Origin: Symbiodinium natans | Taxonomy: Eukaryota; Sar; Dinophyceae; Suessiales; Symbiodiniaceae | Reading direction: 5' to 3' | Assembly (NCBI GenBank): GCA_905221605.1 | Contig: CAJNDS010002269.1 | Span: 370,094 to 434,093 of the forward strand | DNA: 64,000 nucleotides | Shown: positions 34,700 through 45,678 of the stretch, one piece after another | How positions within the stretch are numbered: the first letter of the stretch is position 1 | Layout: every line of letters starts with the position of its first letter | Position numbers and translations under genes: made by a program | Notes under the pieces: generated by a model | Database searches by the model: none | Seen by the model: the letters and a program-made list of their open reading frames with translations, nothing else | Told to the model about the DNA's origin: nothing

Positions 34700-37600
34700 A
34701 AGGGTTGGTGTTTCAGGTTTGTGTGAAGGGTTTAGGGGGCTTCTGGTTTATCCGATTCCTAAGGCTTCCCACAAGACTTTTGTACTTTCGGTGCTTCAGA
34801 ACCTCTCCCAGACTTAGCTTTGCTCCTGGCAGGGCTGAGTGCAGGCGTCCAGGTCGCTTAGGTTCACTTCGCTCCTGCCAAGGGGATTCAGGCAGAACAG
34901 CTTCCCGGAAACTGCTGCCCTGAAGCTGTCCCGAAGGCTTCTGGGTTTCTGAGGATCCCTTCGCTCCTGCAGGAAAGCGCGGTAGGGGGCAGCTCAAAAT
35001 TAAGGGGCTCAGGGTTTGTTCGCTGCCTCAGATTCGGGCTCCAGTCCCAGGGAGCTTTTTGAGACCCTGAGATCCTGCTGAGTAATTACTCTGGAACTTT
35101 CCTCTGCTCTCTGGCCGCTTTGATAACATGGTACGTGAGGGCCTTCTGAGCATCGCAGCTCAAGAGTCCACTCTGCCAGCGATATTTGGAGCAGATTCCT
35201 GGAGTCCCTGAGGGTCTTCACGAAAGCGGCTGCCTCCTTGCTGAGGTTCTTGCAAGTGGATCTGGCTGAGTTTTTCTGGACTGACTCAGCTACAATCTTC
35301 GCGGCCGCAGACTCGGAATTGTTGCTGCGTCTCAAGGGCTGCCTTAGCCTTGTCGCTCCTAGTCGACGTGGCTGCTGTGGCGTTTCAATCTCTTTGCCTG
35401 AGGCGACTTCAGAGGTGTGACGAAAAGGTCAGCGGAGTCTGGGCTCAGCAAGAAAAACCTTAGACCCTCTTAGCCTTAAACCCTAGACCCTAGACCCTAC
35501 ACCCCTTTAGAAAAATGGGTTACTAAAATCATTCCTAGAAGCCTCCAAGTCAATGTTCCACTGTGAAAGCCTCTCGAAGCTGGAGTCTGGCAAGTTCAGC
35601 CTCTGAGCCTTGCAGTCTAAGGTTTAGGGTGTAACCTTAACCCTTTGAGCCAGAGGGTTTATCCCTAAACCCCAAACCCTAGACCAAGACCCTAAAGGCC
35701 TTCTCAGTCAAACCTGTCGCCCTCAAAGAAACGGCGGCCCACTGAGAGCGGGAAACTGACCAAGCGCTGAGCAACTCACAGGGCTCGTGGGCCTGAGCAT
35801 CCTGAGTTTCTGTTTCCCTAAACCCTATATCCCCTAAGTTGCACCCAAACCCTGAACCCTATCAACAGGTGTTAAGCGACAGGGTGAAAGAAGATCTCTG
35901 CCAGCTCTGGGCGAAGGCAGTTCTCGAGGATGAGGCGCTCCTGAGCAATGCCCTCGTCTGAGGCGGCCTGTTTGTGGAGAGCCTGAGTAGTTAGTACCCC
36001 GAAGCTTGAGGATTAAGTAGGGTTTAAGCTTTAGGGTTTGCTGAGGATGAAACCCTAACCGACAACGCCAGAGCGCGCTTCTGAGCTTGTCACACTGAAC
36101 CTCGCCCACGGCGCGAGAGATGGCTGCGTGGAGCAGCAAGTCCCACTCAGCACACCGCTCCTGAGCCAGGTTGAGTTTCATACAATACCAGGAATGTAAT
36201 TCATGCCGCTCTAGCTTGGGCTGAGCATCGGTAGGTAGAAAGCGCCCAACAGGTCCACACAATAACTGCAAGCAACACTTGCATCACATCTCCATGAAAA
36301 GAGCACCTGCGTAGAATTTACTTAGGCTATTACCTACAATTACCGAAAGCACTATTCACTGGAAGTGTGCTTACACAAACCCAGCTCCTATGACTGCTGA
36401 GAAGCCGCCTCCCTGCTGAGGCTCGAATTTACCCAAGAAATCTCAGACGTGCCTCATGACCTCCCAGGGTTCTCCTGCTGAGCAGGACTGTCCTGAGCTT
36501 TCCAGCAAGGCATGAGCCCTAAAACCTAACCCCTGAGCCCTAAACCCTAAACCCAAACTAAACCCTGCACCACCAAGCAAATTAATCATCTGAGCTGCGG
36601 ATTTCCACGAAATGGACTTTATCATAGATGCCTAGGAGGTATTGGAGGTAGCAAAGCACGTTTGAGGCCTTCTTCCAGAGGGCCCGCGTCAAGAGCCCAA
36701 AGAAGAGGCCGCCGAAAACCCAAGACTGTCAAACTACAAAGCCAAATCCATTATAAACCCCGGACCCTTCAAGCCTTGTGCTGAGGTCACCTTTATAATG
36801 GGAGAGGCAATACCGGAAAGTACTCCGGCCGGGATGTTGGTCCAAAAGCTTGTTTCATGAACAATTTCCATTACGTTAGGCTGTTGGGAGCCTGAAACCC
36901 CGTTTCGCGGGGGGCGGGAATCAAAAAAAGGGGCGGCAACACCAGAAAGGTTCCCGGGCTAATTTCAGTAGAGGCTTCCGAGAGAACTCCTGTTGCGAAC
37001 TCTTTTACTGGAGGCAGAGACCTTACGGCTGAGAGTGCTTCACTTCAGCAGAGGCAATCCTCTGGCTCAGAAATCCTGATCTTCGCAGCCAACCCACAAG
37101 CATCGGTTTCCGTCTTAAACACCTTAAAAAAAGACCCAAACACATCCGCCAAGGCTGGCTACCCCTTACGAGGCCTCCAGATCGCAATAATAAAGGGTGT
37201 CATTAATAAAGTCCGGCGAGCGGGGCGGGCGCCGGTCTGGCACTACTAGGCGCTACCCAGAAGCCGACCAGAAGAGGCCACCCCCTTTGTTATTACCACC
37301 AGGGCCGTGTTTTGTTTGGAGCCGGCGCCGGAACAAATCAGGGGGCGGGATATTAAAGCGACCTAAACATTAGAGAAACCGAAGCTGCTGAGCTCTGCCT
37401 GAGCTGGCAGCACAAGGTCCTGGAGCTGAGCCAGAGTTGCCAACTGAGGAGTAGTCGTGAATCAAATGCCAAGTAGCAGAGGAGGGAGTGCTGAGGCTGC
37501 AAGGGCTGGAGCTGGCTGCTGCGAGTTCGGCCAAGGATCCTCTCTCGCTCTTGCGAAGCAACAAAGGAGCGCAGCAGCTGAGACTGTGCAACAAAGTCTT

Positions 37601-38400
37601 TGTTTTCACATCTTGGAGCTTCTGATTTCGGCGACTACTCGGAGCTAGGCCCCATAGAGGGGCAGAAAAAAAAACAAAACAGAGCTACTTCACAACTGAG
37701 CTGGCGCTGCTACTGCTTGCTTTGGCTTTGGCTGCTTTGAGTAGCTGCTGCCTTAATTTTGAGGCTCTGAGCGAAAGCAACCCTTCAGCTTCTTTCGCGC
37801 GATGGCGGGCAGTCGTCTAAGACCTGGGATCTGAGACTGTGCTCTGAGCTCTGAGGCTCAGTGCAGCTTCTGAGACTTCGACTTGTGGGAAGGCCTCATC
37901 TGTTGGAGGAGGGTGGAGCAGGAGATGAGTCCCCCAGAGCGACTGCTGAGTCCTTGCGAGCCTTTGTCCTCGTCCTCCCTCAGCCTCGGCTAGGTTCTCT
38001 GCTGAGAAGCCAGCTGTTCTGCGCATCTTCAGCAGAGGATTCTTCTTCTAAGATTCTAAGAAGCCAGGCAAGCCAGGTCAGTAACTTTGCCACGAAAGTC
38101 CTGGAGCTGAGACTCAGCCGAGCTCAACAGCCCAACCTCCTCCTCGATGCTGAGCTTCCTGGCCTCGAGAGTTTCCAGCTCGCTGAGTCGCCTCATTTTT
38201 GAGCTCCTGAAGCTTCTCGGAAAACGCATCAGCCTGAGTGGCCATGAGGGTCTCGAGCTGAGGCCACACAACCCCGCCACTGAGTGTCAGGTTCTGACTG
38301 GAGCCATGGATGAATGCGGATACCGGCTGAGTAAAGTATAGGCCCTGAGTCTCATTCTGAGAAGTTCCTTGTTCCAGGAAATTGGAGGTCCCTGAAACAG
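34700..38400 (-). pseudogene. CTGAG-rich stretch, probable decayed coding sequence
   Basis: The pentamer CTGAG/CTCAG is strikingly frequent. Minus frames in short runs look like Leu/Gln/Glu/Ala-rich helix, for example LETLMATQADAFSEKLQELK and LETLEARKLSIEEEVGLLSS (about 38080-38260, in two different frames), KIVAESVQKNSARSTCKNLS (35.2-35.3 kb) and LAQLQDLVLPAQAELSS (about 37.4 kb). Frame changes and stops break every run, so no intact gene exists. It fills the 4.9-kb intron between exons 10 and 11. It could be a decayed coiled-coil gene or a diverged repeat that happens to read this way. No family was identified. Confidence 0.45.
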
Positions 38401-38623
38401 TTTGTGGTGCTCCCTATTCGCCTCCTCAACTATGTGAGGCCGTCCGATTGGTCTTGCACATATTGCGCCGGCTCTGCCAAGGAAGTTGTTGAGGGGGGGG
38501 TTAAAAGCAGTGCAACACTAGTTGTGTTTCTAGGTATTCATGAAACTCGTTGATCCCCTTAACCCGCGATTTAAAACCTAAACCCCCTCATGAAGCCCTT
38601 GTACTCTAACCTCCCCTAAACCC

Positions 38624-38718
38624 CTTGGTAGCCCAGTACCCATACCCTTGTTGAGGTTGGCTACTTAGGGAACCTTGAACCCCAAAAGAAGGGAAAGGGG
38701 TACCACTGGGCTACCAAG
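38624..38718. mobile_element. MITE-like hairpin, 95 bp (family 2)
   Basis: The ends CTTGGTAGCCCAGT and ACTGGGCTACCAAG are perfect inverted repeats; inside, GTACCC / GGGGTAC also pairs. There is no coding capacity. It lies in the intron between exons 10 and 11, close to exon 10. It is related to the elements at 59459 and about 44200. Confidence 0.85.
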
Positions 38719-38775
38719 ACCCTAAACCCTAAACCCTAAACCCTAAACCCTCGACCCCAAGGGCCCCCCCTCGAC

Positions 38776-41178
38776 CTCGCACCCCGCCGTGACGAGCCGG
38801 GCCAGGCCCGTGGAGAGCTCCGCTTTCTCCTTCGGAAGTCTTTTTTTTGTTTTTGTTTTTGGTGTTTCAGAGCTCTTTTTTTTTTTTTTTTTTGGGGGGG
38901 GGGGGGGGGGGTTGGGGTTTAGGGTTTCGGGGGCTTTGGAGCCGGACATCGGAGTTTTAGGTGTTTTGGGCTTTCTGGGGTCGGGCAGTTTGGGGTTTTG
39001 GGGTTGGTGGTGTTTTGGGAGCTTTCAGGAGGGTTCAAGTCAGTTTAGGCAGGGGTTTTGGTGGTTAGAGCTGCTGGTTAAGGGAGTGGAGGCTTGACAC
39101 GGTTCGAGGCTGATGGCAAAGAGTAGACTAGCTTTAATCTGGGGCCCTTAGAGTATAAACCCATAATCTAAGGGTTTCTAAACCCTGAAAAAGGCCAAGG
39201 ACACATCTTCGGGGGCCCATGCTTGCAAACCCAGACGATTTGAGTGCTCAGATGTTTCATCTTCTGACAAGCACCTCTTAGCTTTTGCTTGTGCTCCCGT
39301 GCTGCAGCCAAAGAAACTCATGAATCTTCGCGCAAAATACGGGGGGGGACGGGGGCGGGGTACTTTCTAGATCCTCCCCAGGATACCTAAACCCTAAGCC
39401 CCAAACCCCAAACCCTAAACCCCAAACCCTAAACCCTAAACCCCAAACCCCAAACCCTAAACCCTAAACCCCAAACCCTAAACCCTAAACCCTAAACCCC
39501 TAAAACCCTCAACCCTCAACCCTAGCAAAAGCCCTCAACCCAAGGAGCCCTGCAGAGTCTCTGGGCGCGGAGCCACGACGTTGATGCATTCCACGGCCAG
39601 TCCTGGCACTGGGCGGGGGGGGGGGGGGGGGGTTGGGACCCTAAACCCTAAACCCTAAACCCCTAACCCCTAACCCCTAAACCCTAAACCCTAAACCTCG
39701 AACCCTAAAATCCTCGAAGCCGAGCCCGAGGTGGCCCAAAGACAGCTCACCCGCCCTTGCCCCCCACCACCCTAACTTCCCCCCCAGGGTTTAGGGTTTA
39801 GGGTTTAGGGTTTAGGCTTTAGGGTTTAGCGTTTAGGGTTTGAGGGTTTAGGGTTTAGGGTTTAGGGCTTAGGGTTCAGGGTCCTGGATGCAGGATTTCG
39901 GGCTTTGGGTTTGCTCGTGCTTGAGGACTAAGGCTAGTATCTTGCGATGTTTTTGGGCTGAGTGTCGAGGCCTTCAGCGGGCTTCGGCTCGACCCTAGAA
40001 GCCCAGAACAAGCTTGTTTCGGAGCGCATGGACCCACAAGCTCACTCTGAGTCCCCAAGGCCCTCAAGTAAGGCTCATGGGTGCGGTAAAAAATAGAGTG
40101 AGATATATAACAGTAACTACCCATGCACCACCACGCAAACCCTGAGCCTAAAGGCCCTACACAGCCCTAAGCCCCTAGAGTTGCCCTGAAGCCCTAAACC
40201 TCAAATGGCGTCGGCAGAGCCGCAGAGGCAGGGAATGGACGCCTCAGTGGGCCTCCGCCAGGCGGATGGTTTGTTTCGTTTGATCTGGGGCTTGGCCTAT
40301 CCGACTCCACTCCCCCTCCCTCCACCCGAACTTGCCATCCGGCCTGCTTGCAATTGATCGCCAGCCCTGATACCCAAACAGAATTCCAAAAAATGGGTGT
40401 AGCCTATGGAGAGTCGTCGAAGTGCAGAGCCCTATCTGGGATGTACCTTGGAAGAACTGCCTCGCCCCTGGCCAGCTCCCACCGGGCCACTAAACCACCC
40501 AAAAGCCCCAAAGACCTGGAGGCCACTAAACCCTAAACCCTAAACCCTAAACCCTACTCCCTACACCCTAAGCCCTACACCCTGAGCCCTAAATCCTAAA
40601 CCCTAGACCCTAAACCGGCTAAAGACCCCAGAAGGGCCCCACCGGGCCTGAAAATCAGCTCAGTTGGGGACGCGGCCTCAAAACCTGGTAACATTCCTAC
40701 AACTAAACTCTAAACCCCCCTAAACCCTAAACCCTAAACCCTAAACCCTAAACCCTAAACCTGTAAACCCTAAAAACCCCTAACCCAATACCCCCCCGCC
40801 CTGATCGGAAGCCTGTGCGCCGCGGTGGCCTCGTGCTCGGCGCACAACGCCAGGGTTTGGGCAGCCTTGCAGTGTTTTGTGTGGGGGGTTTAAAGGGGGG
40901 AGTGGTTAGGGTTTAGGGTTAGGGTTACGGTTTAGGGTTTAGGGATTTGGGGCTGGTTTTTTTTTGCACGAGCGTTCAAGGCGGCTAAAGAGATTTACTC
41001 GCGGTTGAAGGGCTTGTTGCGGGGTTGGGGGTTTGGTGCGTTTAGGGCCCAGGCTTTTCGGGCTCATGGGGTGCAGCTGTTTGGGGTCAAGGTTGTGTTC
41101 GTGCAGAGCTAAAGGGGCATAAGCAGGGACCCCTAGAAGGCACCCTTAATCTTGTTCCCCCAAATAACCCCCACACAC

Positions 41179-41229
<51 letters not shown>

Positions 41230-44200
41230 ATATATATATATCACGTCTAGTCCCTACATACCAAAGTAAACCCTAAACCCTAAATCCCAAACCCCAAACC
41301 CTGAACCCCTAAACCCCAAACCCTAAACCCCTAAACCCATAAACCCTAAGCCCTCGATTCAGAGCCTGCAGAGCACTTCTCCGGGCCTCGGTCGCGCGGT
41401 GGTGGAGCGACTCCACGTCCATGGCCGCCAACACAGCAGACACCTCATCCGGCAACAAAATCTGAGGCTTTAGGGTTATAGGGTTTAGGGTTCTAGGGTT
41501 CCAGGGTTCTAGGGTTCTAGGGTTATAGGGTTTATAGGGTTTATAGGGTTTATAGGGTTTATAGGGTTTAGGGTGTTTAGGGTTTTGGGCTTATGCTTAG
41601 GGTTCAGGTTTAGGGAACCCTGAACCCTCACCTTAACCCCCAAACCCTTGAACAAAGAACCTTAACCCCCGATGCCTACAGGGTTTATCGTACGCCTCTG
41701 AACAAAAATGTGTGTGTGTGTGCATATGAATGTATATATATATATATATACGAAAAACTTTTCATATTGATAAACAAGTGCTTTTAAGTCCCCGGATTTA
41801 GGGTCTGCTACCACTGGGGGTTCTAGACATCACAGGGAAGCAAGTGACTTAACCATTGCGAGAAACAAGCCTTTGATATGCCTAAACCCTGAACCCTAAC
41901 TCCTAAACCCTACACCCTCAACCCTACATTCTTTACCCTAAACCTTAAATCCTACACCCTAAACCATCAAACCCAAGTAGGGACTTAGGATCAGGGGGCT
42001 TAAGTGGCCTAGGGTTCAGGGTTTGGGTTTGGGTTTAGAGCTTAGGCCTTGGGACTTAGGGTGTGCAGTTCAGGGTTGCTAGGGCTCGAGTTATTTGCTT
42101 TGAGGTTTCGGGTTGAGGGGTTGGGGTTCTGGGGTTCAGAGGCTTTGTGCTTGAAGGGCTATGAGGGGCTGTGGGCCTAAGGCGACGGTGGAGCTGCAGT
42201 GTCGGGGTGCGTCACTTTCGTGTGTCCCATCACTATGCTGGGAAAGCTGCTTCGTCATGCCGGGTAAGGCGTGCAATCCTGCAACAAACGCGGCTCTCAG
42301 ATCTAAGACAGCTTGGAAGAGACCAGATCCCTGCTTCCGGGCGATCGACAACTCAGATCCACTAGACCTACGCCCTAAACCTTAAACTGCTTCGCAATTT
42401 GCATTTTGACTATATATGAGCCCTTCGATGGCCAGGAAAACTCGAAAGCCCTTCCGTAAACCCAAGCCAAAAGAATGAGAATGGTGCGACAGTTGCTGTG
42501 GAATGTTCCTGTTCAACGGGCTTCTGCTCAGGCACCTCCTAATCTTCAAGAACCAGAAGTCTCAACCCAGCAAGACCTAAGCCCACCCTCAGCCTTCAAC
42601 AATAGATCCTAAAAACTAACCCCCGTAAACCTTCAAGCTTGAAGCCTTCTAGCTCTTACAATCCTCGACCTTATAAACCCCAAGCCCTAAACCCTATAAA
42701 CCACCATAAGCCGCTATAAAACCCTACAAGCTCCTACAAACCCCTACTAAAACACCCTAGAAACCCCCAAACCGCTCCTGTCCACCAAACGGACCAGAGC
42801 AGCCGTGGAGCCAGGGATCCTTGTGCGGTCGTTCGAAGTTTTTGGTTGGGACTACGGTTTAGGGTTTAGGGTTTTCAGGGTTTTTCGGGAATAAAAGGGG
42901 GGTTTGCGTGATAGGGCTTCAGGGAGATTAGGGGTTTAGGGCTTGATGAACGTGGGGTCTGTATGGGGTTTAAGGATTTCGGGGAAGCCTTTAAGCCCCA
43001 GAACCCCAAGTCCTGAGAGGCTTCTCAGGCCCCAAACCCCTAGCAGCGCTTGGGGTGCGTGTTGTTGTTATTGTTGTTGTGTTTCAGGGTTTGAGGGGCT
43101 TAAGGGCTTAAAACCTTGTAAACCCTAAGCCCTAACGGGCTAATAGGGACCGAAGCCCTGATGGGAACCCTAAACCCTAAACCCTAAACCCTAAACCCCA
43201 AACCCCAAACCCTAAACCGTCACTGGGCTCGCGGCTCGTCAGCCATGCCGCGACGACGTCCAGGAGCTTTCGAAGCGCCGCATGGCGCTGTGTGTCAAGC
43301 CCTCAAGCCCCCTAGGGTTTAGGGTTTAGGGTTTAGGGTTTAGGGTTTAGGGTTTAGGGTTTAGGGTTTAGGGTTTAGGGTTTAGGGTTTAGGGTTTAGG
43401 GTTTAGGGTTTAGGGTTTAGGGTTTAGGGTTTAGGTTTATGGTTTATGGTTTAGGGTCTAGGCTTGAGGGTCTAGGGTCTAACAGCTGGGTTTAGAGATG
43501 AAGGGGTTGGAGGCCCCAGGGCTCAGGGTTGGTGGGTGTAGGCTTTTGGCAAGTCAGGGGTGCTCAAAGCCTCCAGCAACGGGAAGATTGAGTGTGGATG
43601 CCGGAATCAAAGCGCGTCCAGCTGCCGAGGTTGAGCCCTTGCGGCCTCAACTTCAGATGTTAGCCCTGAGCCCTCAATGCTAAAACGCAGGGGAGCTTCC
43701 ATTGCTAAGGCCCCAAGTGAACTTCCCAGCGTTCCTTAGAGGATCCGAAGTTTAATGGCTCGTAAGTTGCCTTGCTTCAGGGTCGTGCGTTTTAGGGCTT
43801 TCAGGCGCTATTTTTACAGTTTACTTTGGGGGCAATTTGGGGAGTTGGGGGGGCGAGGTGACCCCTTTGTGGTTTAAGGGTGTTTATAGGTGTCCTAGGT
43901 ACTAGATTCCTTTAGGAAACGAAGGTTTTCGGGAGAAAAATCAAGTTTAAGTTCTTCGGCCAGGTCGAGAGGCGTTTTTCATGGAAGAATCTTGGGGTCA
44001 GAGCCGTATCCGGGTGGCTAATTTTCTGGAAGTCAAGTGGAACTTAAGGGAAATCTGCCTGCAGAGGTTTCTGGGGCCTCCGGGCCCTGAGCCTAGATGC
44101 CTATAGGGGCTCTCATAGTCTCCAGGGCCGCCAAAGTGGCACAGGAGTCCTCGCTGGTGGTTATAGGGCTTAAGGCATATAGGGGCTCAGGATTCTCATA

Positions 44201-44668
44201 ATAAGGGCACCCCTTTTTTGGGGTTGGTTATTTTATAAGGGGAACCAGAACCCAAAAAAAAGGCTCAAGGGCACCACTGGGCTGCCAAGGTTTAGGGTTC
44301 AGGGACCTCTGAGACGGAGCTTCGGCGACCAAGCTTTAGGCAAACCCTCAGCGACTCAGTTTGCAGCTCCAGCAGAGCCTGCCGTGGTCTCGCTGAGCGC
44401 TCGACGGCGCCCGCCTGCCGCAAGGGATGTGCGAGGGTGGTGGGCGAGTTTATAGGGTTTGAGGGTTGCAGTCAGCTGCAACTATGGCCACACCGTACTT
44501 CTAACCGCAGATATGACTGCCCATGAACCTCCAAGCACGATCTGCGCGTTGCAGGGTTCAGGGCTTTAGGGGTTTCGGCTTAGGGATTTCAGGCTTTAGA
44601 GGGCTTGGGGCTTGGGGTTTGGGCCTGAAACCCTAAATCTCGGGCTTTTCAGAGCGCGAGCTCTCCAT
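38776..44668 (-). CDS. U-box protein gene, 5' part (putative exons 1-10)
   Basis: Exons: 44651-44668 (putative start), 44346-44414, 43229-43287, 42786-42819, 41366-41461, 40813-40865, 40200-40242, 39721-39745, 39549-39602, 38776-38822. The best is exon 5, 32 codons reading ILLPDEVSAVLAAMDVES and onward, joining in phase to AAQTLALCAEHEATAAHR. Others are RHAALRKLLDVVAAWLTSR, IPGSTAALVRL, LSLGHLGLG, LAVECINVVAPRPETLQ and ELSTGLARLVTAGCE. The helical repeat-like character matches the later exons. The proposed ATG (44668) lies one base after an AG, the same AG-GATGG context as exon 1 of atpH, about 1 kb downstream of the atpH copy A stop. The start exon and exon 2 are weak; exons 7 and 8 have alternative boundaries. 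Confidence 0.5.
39366..39535. repeat. CCCTAAA / CCCCAAA array
   Basis: Mixed CCCTAAA and CCCCAAA heptamers, about 20 units, directly downstream (transcript sense) of exon 9. Confidence 0.9.
41173..41241. repeat. (TA)n microsatellite
   Basis: About 33 TA units with one CA and one TT interruption. It lies in the intron between exons 5 and 6. A second TA/TG patch is at 41710-41752. Confidence 0.95.
41460..41585. repeat. TTTATAGGG nonamer array
   Basis: TTTAGGG, TTCTAGGG and then four or five TTTATAGGG units, another homogenised variant, directly upstream (transcript sense) of exon 5. Confidence 0.9.
43315..43440. repeat. TTTAGGG telomeric array (about 17 units)
   Basis: One of the longest perfect arrays in the window; it is directly upstream (transcript sense) of exon 3. 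The CCCTAAA partner on the other side of the exon is at 43160-43218. Confidence 0.97.
44200..44290. mobile_element. Truncated hairpin element (family 2)
   Basis: The right part (GGGCACCACTGGGCTGCCAAG) and interior (TTATAAGGGGAACC, then C-run/A-run) match the layout of 59459-59580; the left terminal repeat is missing. A relic of the same family. Confidence 0.5.
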
Positions 44669-45678
44669 CCTCAGCATCACTGCTTCCTAGCAAAGTTTTG
44701 TAAACGCTCTGTCGACCAGGTCTTGTGCACCGCATCTGCGGGTTTGAAGCTCATGACTCATGGATAGTCATAAATATACGGTCGGGCTACCCTACGTATA
44801 GCCCTGCCTCGCAAGAATCCACGAACCTGAAAGTAAGCACGGATGCCTTGAATACCAAGCACTACAGTCTACATGCTTCAAACCCTATAGACACCCAAAA
44901 GACCTCAGAACCTATCCAAGCCGCCTTTGAAAAACCTCATCCGCGCAACCCTAAACCCTAAACCCTAAACCCTAAACCCTAAACCCTAAACCACCCTAAA
45001 CCCTAAACCCTAAACCCTAAACCCTAAACCCTAAACCCTAAACCCTGTAGCTTCTGTAGGGCTTTCGGGCTTTGGGGCTTAAGGTTTACGGGTGCCGTGC
45101 TTTTGGTCGGCGTTGGGGGTGGTTCCGGCTCTTGGCGGGTGCCCTAAGCCTAGGGTTTCGGGGATTACAAGGTATGGTTTGGGGTTTAGGGTGTTTATGG
45201 TTTGGGGTTTAGGGCTGTTCGGGCTTTGGGTTGTTCGGGGTTTAGGGCTTTGGGGTTCTTAGGGGATGTCGGAGTTTCAGGTGCTTTTTTCAAAGCTTCA
45301 CCAAAAACCCTAAACTTGAAACCTCAACCCGTAGGGATCTCAGGCTTCAGACGGTGTTGATGGAGTTTGAGGTTGATAGGGCTTGAAGCGCCCTGGTCGC
45401 TGGAGAACTGCGAGGATGGGTGTTTTCCGAGAGTTCTAGAGTAGGGTTAGGGTTTAGGGTTTAGGATTTAGGGTTTAGGATGAAGTAAGTAAGACAGGAT
45501 GACACAGGGTAAAGGGATTCGGTTTAGGGCTCAGGGCTTAGGGCCATGTCTCCAGGGCTTTGGGATTACGAGGAGTCCTGGCTAGCTACTACCTGGCAGA
45601 GAACTACGTCTAGAAAGGAAGGGAAAAGGGAATCTCCAAAACCACTCTCGGAAACTGCCCGTGTCGCCAACGTCTTGC
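44669..45678. other. Spacer between atpH copy A and the U-box gene
   Basis: About 1 kb separates the atpH copy A stop from the proposed U-box gene start, same strand. It contains a CCCTAAA array (about 44947-45050) and scattered TTTAGGG and related motifs. No gene, terminator or promoter element could be recognised. Dinoflagellate genes are commonly trans-spliced, and the AG just before the ATG at 44668 would fit a leader acceptor. Confidence 0.5.
44947..45052. repeat. CCCTAAA telomeric array
   Basis: About 14 CCCTAAA units with one break (ACCACCC). It lies in the spacer between atpH copy A and the U-box gene. Confidence 0.95.

Noticed and set aside
42136-42385. Minus frame LFQAVLDLRAAFVAGLHALPG as an exon
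   Set aside because: Reads somewhat protein-like, but an overlapping plus frame is equally open and no phase-compatible splice edges were found with exons 4 and 5.
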